From positions 1 to 33,555 of the forward strand of contig JAIQGI010000059.1 of NCBI GenBank assembly GCA_020072565.1: a DNA stretch of 33,555 nucleotides, read 5' to 3'. Shown here in pieces: positions 23,787-32,236 of this stretch. The translations under genes were made by a program, and so were the position numbers. A model generated the notes under the pieces. It saw only the letters and a list, made by a program, of their open reading frames with translations, was not told the origin of the DNA and searched no databases. Each line of letters begins with the position of its first letter. Position 1 is the first letter of the stretch. This DNA comes from Terriglobia bacterium. GTDB taxonomy: Bacteria; Acidobacteriota; UBA6911.

Positions 23787-26700
23787 ATGCGAATCTTCCA
23801 CAGGGCAAAGCTACTCGGCTTTACAGTCACAACCGCTGCCTTTCTCGGGGCGTGGATCGTTTCGGCGCAGAACTCAGGTGATGCGCTCGAGCGTGGCTTC
23901 CAGAACCCGCCGGACAGCGCCAGACCGCGCGTCTGGTGGCATTGGATGAACGGCAACATCACCAAGGACGGGATCAGGCTTGACCTGGAATGGATGAAGC
24001 GGGTCGGAATCGGCGGGTTCCAGAACTTCGACGCGGCGCTCAATACGCCGCAGGTCGTGGACAAACGGCTTGTCTACATGACGCCGGAGTGGAAGGACGC
24101 ATTCAACTATGCCGCCATGCTGGCTGATCAGTTGGGGCTGGAAATGGCCATCGCCGGTTCGCCCGGATGGAGCGAGAGCGGTGGACCGTGGGTGCCGCCT
24201 GCGCAGGCAATGAAAAAGTTCGTCTGGAGTGAAATCCGGGTCGAGGGTGGTGGGCCGTTCACCGGAGTGCTGCCCAAACCGCCATCCACGACCGGACCGT
24301 TCCAGAACATCGGTGGCGGGCGGGGAGGATTCGGCGGTGGACAAGCAGCCACACCTCCACCTGAGTTTTATGCGGATGCCGCGGTGATCGCCTATCGCGC
24401 ACCGGAAAGCGACCGTACGCTGGCGGAATTGCAGGCGAAAGTGACCTCCAGCGGCGGGACCTTCGACCTGGCCGCGCTGACCGACGGCGACCTCGCGAAG
24501 GCCACCGCATTGCCGTTAGCGCCCGCCGGGCAAAAAGCGTGGATTCAGTTCGAGTTCGCAACCCCGCAGACAGTTCGTGGGCTCACTCTGATAACCGGCG
24601 GTGGCGGAGGAAGAGGTTCTGGCGGCGGCAGGGGGGGCAGCGGTGTCGGCAGCCCGGAGTTGGAATCGAGCGACGACGGCGAACAGTTCAGGACAGCCGT
24701 GGCATTTCCGAGTGGGGCGCGCACCATCTCCTTTCCGCCGGTTACCGCCAGATTCTACCGTGTGACGTTCCAGACGCGGCCACCGGCGGCTGGCCGGGGC
24801 GGGGCAGTCGGAGCTGTGGCGCCGCCCTCCGGGGGACCCCCACCGGGAGCAGCAAACCCGGCACCTGCCGCCCCTGCCGGAATTCAAATTGCCGAACTCG
24901 TCCTGCACACGGGAGCGCGGGTGAACCGGTTCGAAGAGAAGGCAGGATTTTCGGCGGCGATCCGCCCCTATGAGCTCGTGACTCCTGTGGTGCCGCCTCA
25001 GGATGCCATCATCAAGACCGACGTCATCGACTTGACTTCGAAGATGCGCCCGGACGGGACCCTTGACTGGATGCCCCCGACCGGCCGATGGGTAGTACTG
25101 CGCTTCGGCTATTCGCTCACCGGCGCACGAAACTCCCCGGCTTCCCCCGAAGCTACCGGACTGGAAGTGGACAAGCTCAACCGCAATTATGTCAAGGCGT
25201 ATCTCGACAACTATCTGGACCAATACAAAGACACGGTCGGTCCGCTGATGGGGAAACACGGCTTGCAGTATGTCATTACCGACAGTTGGGAAGCAGGCGT
25301 GCAGAACTGGACCGACGACATGATGGCCGAGTTCACCAGGCGCCGGGGCTATGATATCCGGCCCTGGCTGCCGGTTCTGGCGGGCTGGATCGTCGAGAGT
25401 GCGGAAGCCAGCGATCGCTTTCTCTGGGACTTCCGCAAGACCATCGCCGACTTGACTACGGAATACCACTACGACCAGATCACCGCGTCTCTGCACGAGC
25501 GCGCGATGGGCCGCTACACCGAATCGCACGAATCGGGCCGGGCATTCATCGGAGACGGCATGGAGGTCAAACGCAATGCCGAAGTCCCCATGAGCGCCAT
25601 GTGGATGCCAAGAGGAGCCAACGACGAGCAGACCGGTTACTGCGCCGACATCCGCGAGTCGGCTTCGGTGGCCCACATCTACGGCCAGAATCTGGCGGCC
25701 GCCGAATCCTTGACGGCCAGCGGAAACGCCTGGTCGTGGTCGCCAGAAACACTGAAGCCGACCGCCGACAAGGAACTGGCTATGGGACTGAACCGCTTCG
25801 TAATCCACACTTCGGTTCACCAGCCGGTGTCGGATAAAGTGCCGGGGCTCGGCTTGGGGCCGTTCGGCCAATGGTTCACCCGGCACGAGACCTGGGCTGA
25901 GTTGGCAGCGCCGTGGGTTATGTATTTGGCCCGCAGTTCCTATATGCTCCAGCAGGGGAAGTTCGTGGCCGACGTCATCTATTTTTATGGTGAGGACGCC
26001 AATATCACGGCCCTGTTCGCAAGCAAGCTGCCGGAAGTGCCTGCCGGTTATGACTACGACTTTGTGAATGCCGACGCCCTGGTGAATCGCTTGACGGTAG
26101 AGGAGGGACGAATCACCACCCCAAGCGGCATGAATTACCGCGTTCTGGCACTCGATCCGAGCAGCCAGCACATGTCGCTTACAGTTCTGCGCAAGATTCG
26201 CGACCTCGTGAACGGCGGGGCTGCAGTGGTGGGTCCCAAACCCGTCGACAGCCCCAGCCTAGCCGATGACCAGGCGGAGTTCCGCGCCATCGTCGACCAA
26301 CTCTGGGCTTCGGACGCGGGCGAACGTGCAGTCGGCAAGGGCAGAGTCTACGCCGGCCGGACGGTCGCCCAGGCGCTGACGGCCCTGCAGGTGGAACCGG
26401 ACTTCGAATATGCCAGACCGCAGGCGGATACCAACCTCCTGTTTGTGCACCGCAGGCTGCCGGACGGAGAAATCTACTGGGTGAACAACCGCAACGCACG
26501 GGTGGAGAGTGTGGAAGCGACCTTTCGCGTGCAAGGGAAGGCCGCCGAACTCTGGTCTGCCGAAACCGGCAATGTGGCGCCGGCCTCCTTCAAGACTGCC
26601 GCAGGGCGGACCACGGTGCCGCTGCGCCTGCAGCCGAACGAAGCGGTGTTCGTGGTGTTCCGCAAGGCGGCATCTTCGCCGGCGCGCACCTTGCCGACGC

Positions 26701-27299
26701 CGGTGGAAACCAGGATTGCGACACTAGAGGGTCCGTGGGAGGTCAGCTTCCAGGCGGAACGCGGAGCCCCCGCCAGGATTACACTCGACAAGCTGGGCTC
26801 GTGGAGTGAGAACGCCGATGAGGGTGTGAAGTACTTCGCCGGCACGGGAACTTATACCAAGACATTCCAGGCACCGGCCGACTGGTTTACAACCGGGGCA
26901 CGGCTGTGGCTCGACCTGGGCGATGTGAAAAACCTCGCCGAGGCAGCGGTCAACGGCAAGTCGCTGGGCATCGTCTGGAAGACGCCATTCCGCGTGGATG
27001 TAACCGCTGCTATGAAACCAGGCGCGAACACTTTGGAAATCAAGGTGACGAACCTCTGGGTCAATCGTCTGATCGGCGACCAGCAGCCGAATGCCACGAA
27101 AAAGTATACGTACACCACCCAGCAGTTCTACAGGGCTGACTCTCCTTTGTTGCCCTCTGGCCTTCTGGGACCGGTGCAGATTGTGAGGCTGGCAACCGAT
27201 GCCCCGACGACGGCCCGCACCAAAAAGCAGCCCACGCCGGCAAGCGCCGTCAGCCCGCCCAGACGAGCCTCGTCCGGCCCGCGGACGGAGCGACGATAG
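23787..27299 (+). CDS. Glycoside hydrolase family 106 (alpha-L-rhamnosidase-like), exported
   Basis: 1170 residues from the ATG at 23787 (GGTGGAG upstream); a longer frame from 23661 adds 42 residues without family features. The signal peptide ends near SAQ (about 28). The opening PRVWWHWMNGNITKDGIRLD and GIGGFQNFDAA, then ITDSWEAGVQNWTDDM, YTESHESGR, YGQNLAAAESLTA and the C-terminal beta-sandwich LWLDLGDVKNLAEAAVNGK identify GH106, which removes rhamnose from pectic side chains. Glycine/arginine- and proline-rich loops lie at about 24305-24350, 24595-24650 and 24785-24880. The native end should be near GLLGPVQIVR. The last 35 residues (from about 27195) are encoded antisense to a DUF2182 gene fragment and are not native, so the 3' end is a fusion product. 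Confidence 0.9.
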   Translation: MRIFHRAKLLGFTVTTAAFLGAWIVSAQNSGDALERGFQNPPDSARPRVWWHWMNGNITKDGIRLDLEWMKRVGIGGFQNFDAALNTPQVVDKRLVYMTPEWKDAFNYAAMLADQLGLEMAIAGSPGWSESGGPWVPPAQAMKKFVWSEIRVEGGGPFTGVLPKPPSTTGPFQNIGGGRGGFGGGQAATPPPEFYADAAVIAYRAPESDRTLAELQAKVTSSGGTFDLAALTDGDLAKATALPLAPAGQKAWIQFEFATPQTVRGLTLITGGGGGRGSGGGRGGSGVGSPELESSDDGEQFRTAVAFPSGARTISFPPVTARFYRVTFQTRPPAAGRGGAVGAVAPPSGGPPPGAANPAPAAPAGIQIAELVLHTGARVNRFEEKAGFSAAIRPYELVTPVVPPQDAIIKTDVIDLTSKMRPDGTLDWMPPTGRWVVLRFGYSLTGARNSPASPEATGLEVDKLNRNYVKAYLDNYLDQYKDTVGPLMGKHGLQYVITDSWEAGVQNWTDDMMAEFTRRRGYDIRPWLPVLAGWIVESAEASDRFLWDFRKTIADLTTEYHYDQITASLHERAMGRYTESHESGRAFIGDGMEVKRNAEVPMSAMWMPRGANDEQTGYCADIRESASVAHIYGQNLAAAESLTASGNAWSWSPETLKPTADKELAMGLNRFVIHTSVHQPVSDKVPGLGLGPFGQWFTRHETWAELAAPWVMYLARSSYMLQQGKFVADVIYFYGEDANITALFASKLPEVPAGYDYDFVNADALVNRLTVEEGRITTPSGMNYRVLALDPSSQHMSLTVLRKIRDLVNGGAAVVGPKPVDSPSLADDQAEFRAIVDQLWASDAGERAVGKGRVYAGRTVAQALTALQVEPDFEYARPQADTNLLFVHRRLPDGEIYWVNNRNARVESVEATFRVQGKAAELWSAETGNVAPASFKTAAGRTTVPLRLQPNEAVFVVFRKAASSPARTLPTPVETRIATLEGPWEVSFQAERGAPARITLDKLGSWSENADEGVKYFAGTGTYTKTFQAPADWFTTGARLWLDLGDVKNLAEAAVNGKSLGIVWKTPFRVDVTAAMKPGANTLEIKVTNLWVNRLIGDQQPNATKKYTYTTQQFYRADSPLLPSGLLGPVQIVRLATDAPTTARTKKQPTPASAVSPPRRASSGPRTERR

Positions 27300-27502
27300 C
27301 TCGCCAGCATAGGCACGAGCGACAACAGCATCATGGCCGCCATCATCACCACCCACATCCCCATGAACGAGGCGGCGGCATCGAGCCAGGTCTGCCCGGG
27401 GATCCTCATCCACGCCATAGACATGGTCCAGCCGCCGGGCATCGCCATGCCGCCGGACATGGACCCGCACCAGTAGATGGAGTACGTCAACACCCCGGGC
27501 AC
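27128..27502 (-). pseudogene. N-terminal fragment of a DUF2182 metal-binding membrane protein
   Basis: The minus-strand frame starting at a GTG reads YSIYWCGSMSGGMAMPGGWT, MAWMRIPGQTWLDAAASFMG and MWVVMMAAMMLLSLVPMLAS, the typical N-terminal half of DUF2182 (predicted metal-binding integral membrane protein, normally about 250 residues). The match stops at about 27195 (VRAVVGASVA). Beyond that the frame is antisense to the GH106 gene (TICTGPRRPEGN), so the C-terminal half has been lost at a rearrangement joint. No downstream partner remains. Non-functional. Confidence 0.7.
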
Positions 27503-27628
27503 ATCGCATTCCGCGAGTGTGCCGTTTGTCGTCCCCGTAACGCGGGATTAAGGCCGGTTTACAGACAAACAGGGAACGCTTTTTCCGAAGACTTCGTCAT
27601 GATTACCAGGCGGCTCGAGGGAGAAAAC

Positions 27629-28651
27629 ATGAAGCGATGGATCGGCCGGCATGAGACGGCAGTATTTCTCATCATTACCTATGGCATCTCATGGCCGTTG
27701 TGGCTCATCTCCGGAGCGCTTCTGCGAACTCCCGTGCGCGCCCCCGACCTTCCCTGGCTCGTCGCCCAGATCGGTGTTTTCGCCCCCGCCCTTGCGGGCA
27801 TGGCGCTGGGGATCTGCGTCGATCCCGGCGGGCGCAGACGGGCATTGCGGCTACTCGGCCTTGTGTACGCGCCGGCCGTGGCACTGGGCGCCTGGATTGC
27901 AACACGCGGGTTCCCGTCGTTCACCGCCGTCGACGCCCGCTCGACATGGATACTGAACGCACTGGCGCTCTGGATCCTGGTGAGTCTCGGCCGGGAGCGC
28001 AACCGGCTGGTCCCCTGGACCGCTCAAAAATCCGACCGCACAAACACGGCCTTGTGGTCGGCGGGTTCCCTGCTCGCCCCGCCGGCCCTCTTCCTGGCCG
28101 CATGGGCAATGACACCGGCCACGGCAGGTCCGGCATCCAGGCTCCCTGTCATGCCGGTGCGGGAACTGACGCCGCTCGGCGTGCTCGCCAGCTTGAGCAT
28201 GAATCTGGCGTACGGGGGATCGCTCGGAGAAGAGCCCGGCTGGCGCGGCGCATGGCTTTCACGACTTCTCCAAAGCCATACGCCGTTCACTGCCAGCCTG
28301 ATCATCAGCTTCTGGTGGGCTCTCTGGCACGCACCGATCGATCTCTCGCAGGGCTTCGGTTTCACGGGCATAGGGGCCCTGGTAGTCCGCCAGATTACGA
28401 CATTGCCCATGGCCATCGTATTCACCTGGGTTACGCTGCGCGCAGGCGGGAGCCTGCTGCCGCCCCTGTTGTTCCACGCGTCGCTGAATGCAATTCCGGA
28501 TTTTGCTCTCGGCCAACCTGTGCGCTATGAGCGTGCTTTTGGCGTTTTTCTGGTGCTTCTCGTCATCATTGTTCTCGTCGCGGCCATGATGGATCCACGT
28601 TTCAGAGGTGCGCCGCACAAGGAACGGGAACAGTCAGCGAGGTCTCTATGA
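27629..28651 (+). CDS. CPBP-family intramembrane glutamic protease (CAAX/Abi type)
   Basis: 340 residues from the ATG at 27629; GAGGGAG lies eight bases upstream, while the longer frame from 27599 lacks such a site. Multi-pass membrane protein with the three family motifs: E201-E202-x3-R206 in GEEPGWRGAW, H234 in FWWALWHAPID and H283-x3-N287 in LFHASLNAIP. Members are Rce1-like glutamic proteases that act on peptides or modify membrane proteins. The substrate here is unknown. Its TGA overlaps the ATG of the next gene (28648-28651), so the two are co-translated. Confidence 0.9.
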   Translation: MKRWIGRHETAVFLIITYGISWPLWLISGALLRTPVRAPDLPWLVAQIGVFAPALAGMALGICVDPGGRRRALRLLGLVYAPAVALGAWIATRGFPSFTAVDARSTWILNALALWILVSLGRERNRLVPWTAQKSDRTNTALWSAGSLLAPPALFLAAWAMTPATAGPASRLPVMPVRELTPLGVLASLSMNLAYGGSLGEEPGWRGAWLSRLLQSHTPFTASLIISFWWALWHAPIDLSQGFGFTGIGALVVRQITTLPMAIVFTWVTLRAGGSLLPPLLFHASLNAIPDFALGQPVRYERAFGVFLVLLVIIVLVAAMMDPRFRGAPHKEREQSARSL

Positions 28652-29229
28652 CGAAAAACATACTCATTGCCGGATTCCTGGGAGGCGTGGTGATGTTCCT
28701 GGCGATGGTGGCCGGCCGAATTCTTCTCCCGGCCAACGAACTCCGAAGCATACCGGACCAGGTGCAGATTCACGCAGCCCTGAAGGAACGAATTACCGAA
28801 CCAGGCACGTACGTGTTCCCCTATATGGCTCCTGGCGACAGGAGCAGCCGCTTCCCAGACTATCTGAACGAACCTGTCTTTGCGGTCACATACAGGGGCT
28901 ACACTCACGCCACGGTCCCCGGGTTCGCCTCGGTCGGGATTCTCTCGTTTGTGCTGGCGCCGATCGCGGCAGCCTGGCTGCTGTCCCAGGCATCGGCAAG
29001 AATGCTGGCGACATATTTTCGCAGGGTGACGTTTGTTGCGGGACTGGGATTCTTCCTCGCCGTCTCCGCCGATCTTCTGCGGAGCCTCACCGACGAGAAG
29101 CCGTTCTCCGCGGTCGCAGAAATGGGCGTTATCACCCTCGTAACCTGGATGCTGGTCGGCCTAGTCCTGGCCTGGCGAATCAAACCGGAAACCATCGGCG
29201 CAGTCCGATCGGAAGAACCGCAGGCGTAA
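28648..29229 (+). CDS. Integral membrane protein of unknown family
   Basis: 193 residues with four likely transmembrane helices (about 5-22, 92-113, 126-145, 152-172) and one outside loop of about 65 residues between the first two (LPANELRSIPDQVQIHAALK, GTYVFPYM, FAVTYRGYTHATVPGFASVG). No catalytic motif. The ATG overlaps the stop of the CPBP protease gene, and the serine hydrolase gene begins 56 bases later, so these three may form one operon. I do not recognise the family. A role linked to the CPBP protease is only suggested by the overlap. Confidence 0.65.
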   Translation: MTKNILIAGFLGGVVMFLAMVAGRILLPANELRSIPDQVQIHAALKERITEPGTYVFPYMAPGDRSSRFPDYLNEPVFAVTYRGYTHATVPGFASVGILSFVLAPIAAAWLLSQASARMLATYFRRVTFVAGLGFFLAVSADLLRSLTDEKPFSAVAEMGVITLVTWMLVGLVLAWRIKPETIGAVRSEEPQA

Positions 29230-29284
29230 CGCGCGGTTTCTCCATCACCGAATGGTGACTTCCGGCTTCAAGAAGGAGTGAAAG

Positions 29285-30448
29285 ATGAACGGCAAATACT
29301 CGCTTACAGTCCTTTTTGCTGCGATCCTGTTTCCGGTGCTTGCCGCCGACACCGCTCCTTCCGGGCCGGTCACGTGGAAAACATTGGCAGGCGAGATTCG
29401 AACCGCGGATCAGGCCGAAACGCTGCTGCTCGACATTACCAAGAACTCCAATGTGTCGGCTCTCTCGGTGGCCGTTCTCCAGGACGACCGTGTGGTTATC
29501 GAGCGCATGATGGGTGTCGTGGACCGGGCAAGCCGCAAGCCGGTCGATTCTCGGACAGTCTTTAGAGCTGCATCTCTGAGCAAGCCGGTCTTTTCATATC
29601 TCGTGATGAAGCTGATCGACGAGGGCCTTCTGAATCTGGATCAGCCGCTGTTTCAGTTCATCGATCCTCCTTTTACAGCATACCCTCAGTACGACTCTCT
29701 TAAGAACGATGCGCGCTGCAGGGCGCTGACCCCTGCCGTCCTGCTCACCCATTCGGCTGGATTTCCGAACTGGAGACGCCAGCGCTGGACCGGGCCGCTG
29801 GAGATGCTTTTCAATCCGGGCCAGGAATTCAGCTACTCGGGCGAGGGTTACTACCTTCTGCAGTTTCTCCTGGAAAAGAAGACCGGGCGGGATCTCGCCG
29901 CGCTGGCAAAAGAGAAAGTCTTCGAACCTCTCGGCATGGCCGGAAGCTCGTTCCTCTGGGAAAGCCGGTTCGACGGCAACTTCGCCGTCGACCTCGGGAC
30001 CGGGCTGGGCCCTCTGATCCAGAGGACCCGGACAAACGCCAACAGCGCCGGATCGCTCCTGACTAACGCGTCGGATTACGCCAGGTTTGCGCTCGCCACG
30101 CTGAGCGGCCGGGGGTTGAAGACCGGAACGGCGAAGGCCTGGCGATCCCCCCGCATCCGGGTTGCAGGCAAGGCCCTTCACAGCCGCGAGAAGGACGACG
30201 CCGGCGTGAACGACAGCGTCCAACTGTCGTGGACTCCAGGCTGGGGCTGGTTCCGCAGTCCTGCCGGAGAAGCGCTCTTCCACATCGGGATGGAAGAGGG
30301 TTGCGAAAATTACGTCGTGCTTTTCCCTGAAAAGAAAACAGGAATTGTCGTCCTGAGCGTGTCAGACCTGTCGGTCGGCATCACGCGGTCAATTGTCAAA
30401 GGCCTGATCGGCGATACTTATTCTCCCTTTGACTGGATGCGCTACTGA
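29285..30448 (+). CDS. Exported serine hydrolase, beta-lactamase fold (second)
   Basis: 387 residues. AAGGAG lies nine bases before the ATG; signal peptide about 1-21 (LFAAILFPVLAA). The nucleophile motif is S97-L-S-K100 in FRAASLSKPVFSY, the second motif Y184-S-G186 in EFSYSGEGYYLLQ, and the third probably HIG in LFHIGMEEG near 335. Between them, LLTHSAGFPNW is a family hallmark. YSG instead of YxN is common in the esterase/peptidase-like members (family VIII type), so antibiotic hydrolysis need not be its role. It closes the possible three-gene operon starting at 27629. An REP-like inverted pair follows 86 bases after its stop. Confidence 0.9.
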   Translation: MNGKYSLTVLFAAILFPVLAADTAPSGPVTWKTLAGEIRTADQAETLLLDITKNSNVSALSVAVLQDDRVVIERMMGVVDRASRKPVDSRTVFRAASLSKPVFSYLVMKLIDEGLLNLDQPLFQFIDPPFTAYPQYDSLKNDARCRALTPAVLLTHSAGFPNWRRQRWTGPLEMLFNPGQEFSYSGEGYYLLQFLLEKKTGRDLAALAKEKVFEPLGMAGSSFLWESRFDGNFAVDLGTGLGPLIQRTRTNANSAGSLLTNASDYARFALATLSGRGLKTGTAKAWRSPRIRVAGKALHSREKDDAGVNDSVQLSWTPGWGWFRSPAGEALFHIGMEEGCENYVVLFPEKKTGIVVLSVSDLSVGITRSIVKGLIGDTYSPFDWMRY

Positions 30449-30533
30449 CCTGGGCCGCGGGATCCCGGCATGGCATCGGCAGGGATGCGCCCCGGAGCAC
30501 GCAACCATGGCTTGCGAGCCGATTCAAACAACT

Positions 30534-30644
30534 GGGGACGCTGACCGGTTTAGGCAAGCACCCTAACACAGAATCCGGGGAAGGTGATTGGGACTCATTG
30601 TCGAGTGAAAAACCGGTCAGCGTCCCCGGTTTCCCCGGTTTCCT
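30534..30644. repeat. Perfect 18-bp inverted repeat (REP pair) with tandem tail
   Basis: GGGGACGCTGACCGGTTT at 30534-30551 is exactly inverted at 30610-30627, 58 bases apart. The right arm is followed by GGTTTCCCCGGTTTCC, a tail of two CCCCGGTTT units like the copy at 14984. The unit ends about 35 bases before the truncated TPR gene. Confidence 0.8.
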
Positions 30645-30677
30645 CGTCCCACGCTGGCCGGCCGCGATCGGATCGAC

Positions 30678-31889
30678 TTGGCGGAGACGCTGAAAGAGCT
30701 TGGCCATATCGAGGCTGGACATGGCAACTTCGATCGTGCAGAGGCAATTTATCGAGAAGCACTCGAAATCTGCCGGGAGATTCTTGGGGAGGGCAATGTA
30801 AAGGTGGCGGACAGTCTGACCAATCTCGGCAACATTCATTGGTATCGAGGACAATTCAAGAAAGCCGAGAAATATTACCGTGATGCCATTTCCGTTGTGA
30901 AGCGCGCAGGAGCTTCGGAGGATGACGTCGCAAGGGAACAGGTGAATCTGGATTCCGTGCTCATCCAGCAGGACCAGCTTGACGCCGCGATCGAGATCTT
31001 GACGCAGTCCCTCGAGGTACTACAGCGCAGTCGCGGCCGAGACAACACCTTGACCTTACATGTGATGAACAGTCTGGCTGGTGCGCTGTACCGGATTGGC
31101 AAATACGCTGAGGCTGAGCAGCTCCAGCGCGAGCTGCTTGCAACCCGCCGCAAGATCCTCGGCAACGACCACTTCGACGTCGCCTTGTCTTTTTACAATC
31201 TCGGCAATACGCTTGATGAGTTAGGGCGGTTCGCTGAAGCTGAAGATGCGCTTGGGGAGAGCCTCAATATCTGGCGCAAGGCCCTGCCTCAACCGCATGT
31301 TCAGGTGGCTTGGGCTCTCAATGACCTTGGCATCGCGTTTCGGGATGATGGAAAGTACGAGAAATCAGCCCAGGCATACCAGGAAGCCCTGGCGATATTT
31401 GAGAAGGCCCCCAGCGCCAAGCCTGTGGATGCCGCATGGGCCTGGCAGGGTCTCGGGGATGTGTCCTTCGCACGAGATCAAAAGATCGAGGCAGAGAAAC
31501 TCTATCGCACGGCACTCCGGCTGCGGCAGAGCGCGCCTGGAGCCGGTCCCAGCGCCCTTGCGACTTCGGTGGCGGCGCTGGGCCGCCTGGTCTGCGAATC
31601 GGGCTCACATGGAGAGGGCGAACGGCTGTTGCGCGACGCCCTAGGCATTTTTCAACGGGTGTTGCCGGCCTCTCATTGGCGCATCGGGCACATGCAGGCG
31701 CTTTTGGGCCGCTGTCTATCAGCGCAGCGCAAGTTCGCGGACGCCGAACCGCTTCTCTTGAAAGGCTACGAACTCCTGCTCGAGAAACGCGGAGCCGGGC
31801 GCGAAGAGACGCCCGAAGCTGCCGGCGCTCTCGCGGCTCTCTACGTAACCTGGGGAAAGCCTGATCGGGCGGCAGTGTATCGAAAGTAA
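30678..31889 (+). CDS. TPR protein, probably the C-terminal part of a lost kinase-TPR gene
   Basis: 403 residues from a TTG; about nine tetratricopeptide repeats of the 42-residue type fill it (AEAIYREALEICREILGEGN, VADSLTNLGNIHWYRGQFKK, FYNLGNTLDELGRFAEAE, ALNDLGIAFRDDGKYEKSAQ). The end, LLLEKRG...TPEAAGALAALYVTWGKPDRAAVYR, is the closing pattern I recall from acidobacterial serine/threonine kinase-TPR proteins. There is no signal peptide, kinase domain or ribosome binding site. In-frame codons just upstream (TLAGRDRID) run straight into the REP pair at 30534-30644. The gene was probably cut there. TPR domains bind partner proteins; whether this piece is expressed is doubtful. Confidence 0.7.
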   Translation: MAETLKELGHIEAGHGNFDRAEAIYREALEICREILGEGNVKVADSLTNLGNIHWYRGQFKKAEKYYRDAISVVKRAGASEDDVAREQVNLDSVLIQQDQLDAAIEILTQSLEVLQRSRGRDNTLTLHVMNSLAGALYRIGKYAEAEQLQRELLATRRKILGNDHFDVALSFYNLGNTLDELGRFAEAEDALGESLNIWRKALPQPHVQVAWALNDLGIAFRDDGKYEKSAQAYQEALAIFEKAPSAKPVDAAWAWQGLGDVSFARDQKIEAEKLYRTALRLRQSAPGAGPSALATSVAALGRLVCESGSHGEGERLLRDALGIFQRVLPASHWRIGHMQALLGRCLSAQRKFADAEPLLLKGYELLLEKRGAGREETPEAAGALAALYVTWGKPDRAAVYRK

Positions 31890-32236
31890 GCCAGGATCAC
31901 CCGTTTCAATACGGAACGATACGGGGCCTGACCGAAACGAATTGAGTTCCAGCCCTTGTTCACAGGGAATCCAAGCTGCCTCCCGGGGCGGTACTGACTC
32001 CACTATATGATGCGATTCCTTTCCGGCCTGATGACCACGGATTTCAGGAGGGGATGGGTTCAACCCGGCCGCAGCTCCTGTTGCAGAGCCTGGGGGAATC
32101 CAGCCTGCTTTCTGGGAAGAGGTGTTTTTTGGAAAGGGTCCCTCAGGCTTCCTTTCGGCCCCTGCCGTGCTCCTCGTCCGCGCCCAGCCACAAAAAACGA
32201 TTTTCGGTTCTCCCGACTTGGATACGTTCTTCAGCA
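31890..32236. other. Intergenic region between convergent genes
   Basis: 347 bases between the TPR fragment and the minus-strand phosphoesterase. Open frames cross it on both strands, but none has a start signal or recognisable sequence. No clear terminator hairpin was found. Confidence 0.4.

Noticed and set aside
24516-26171. 551-codon minus-strand open frame inside the GH106 gene
   Set aside because: The GH106 frame has a signal peptide and family motifs throughout; the antisense frame arises from high GC and has no recognisable domain.
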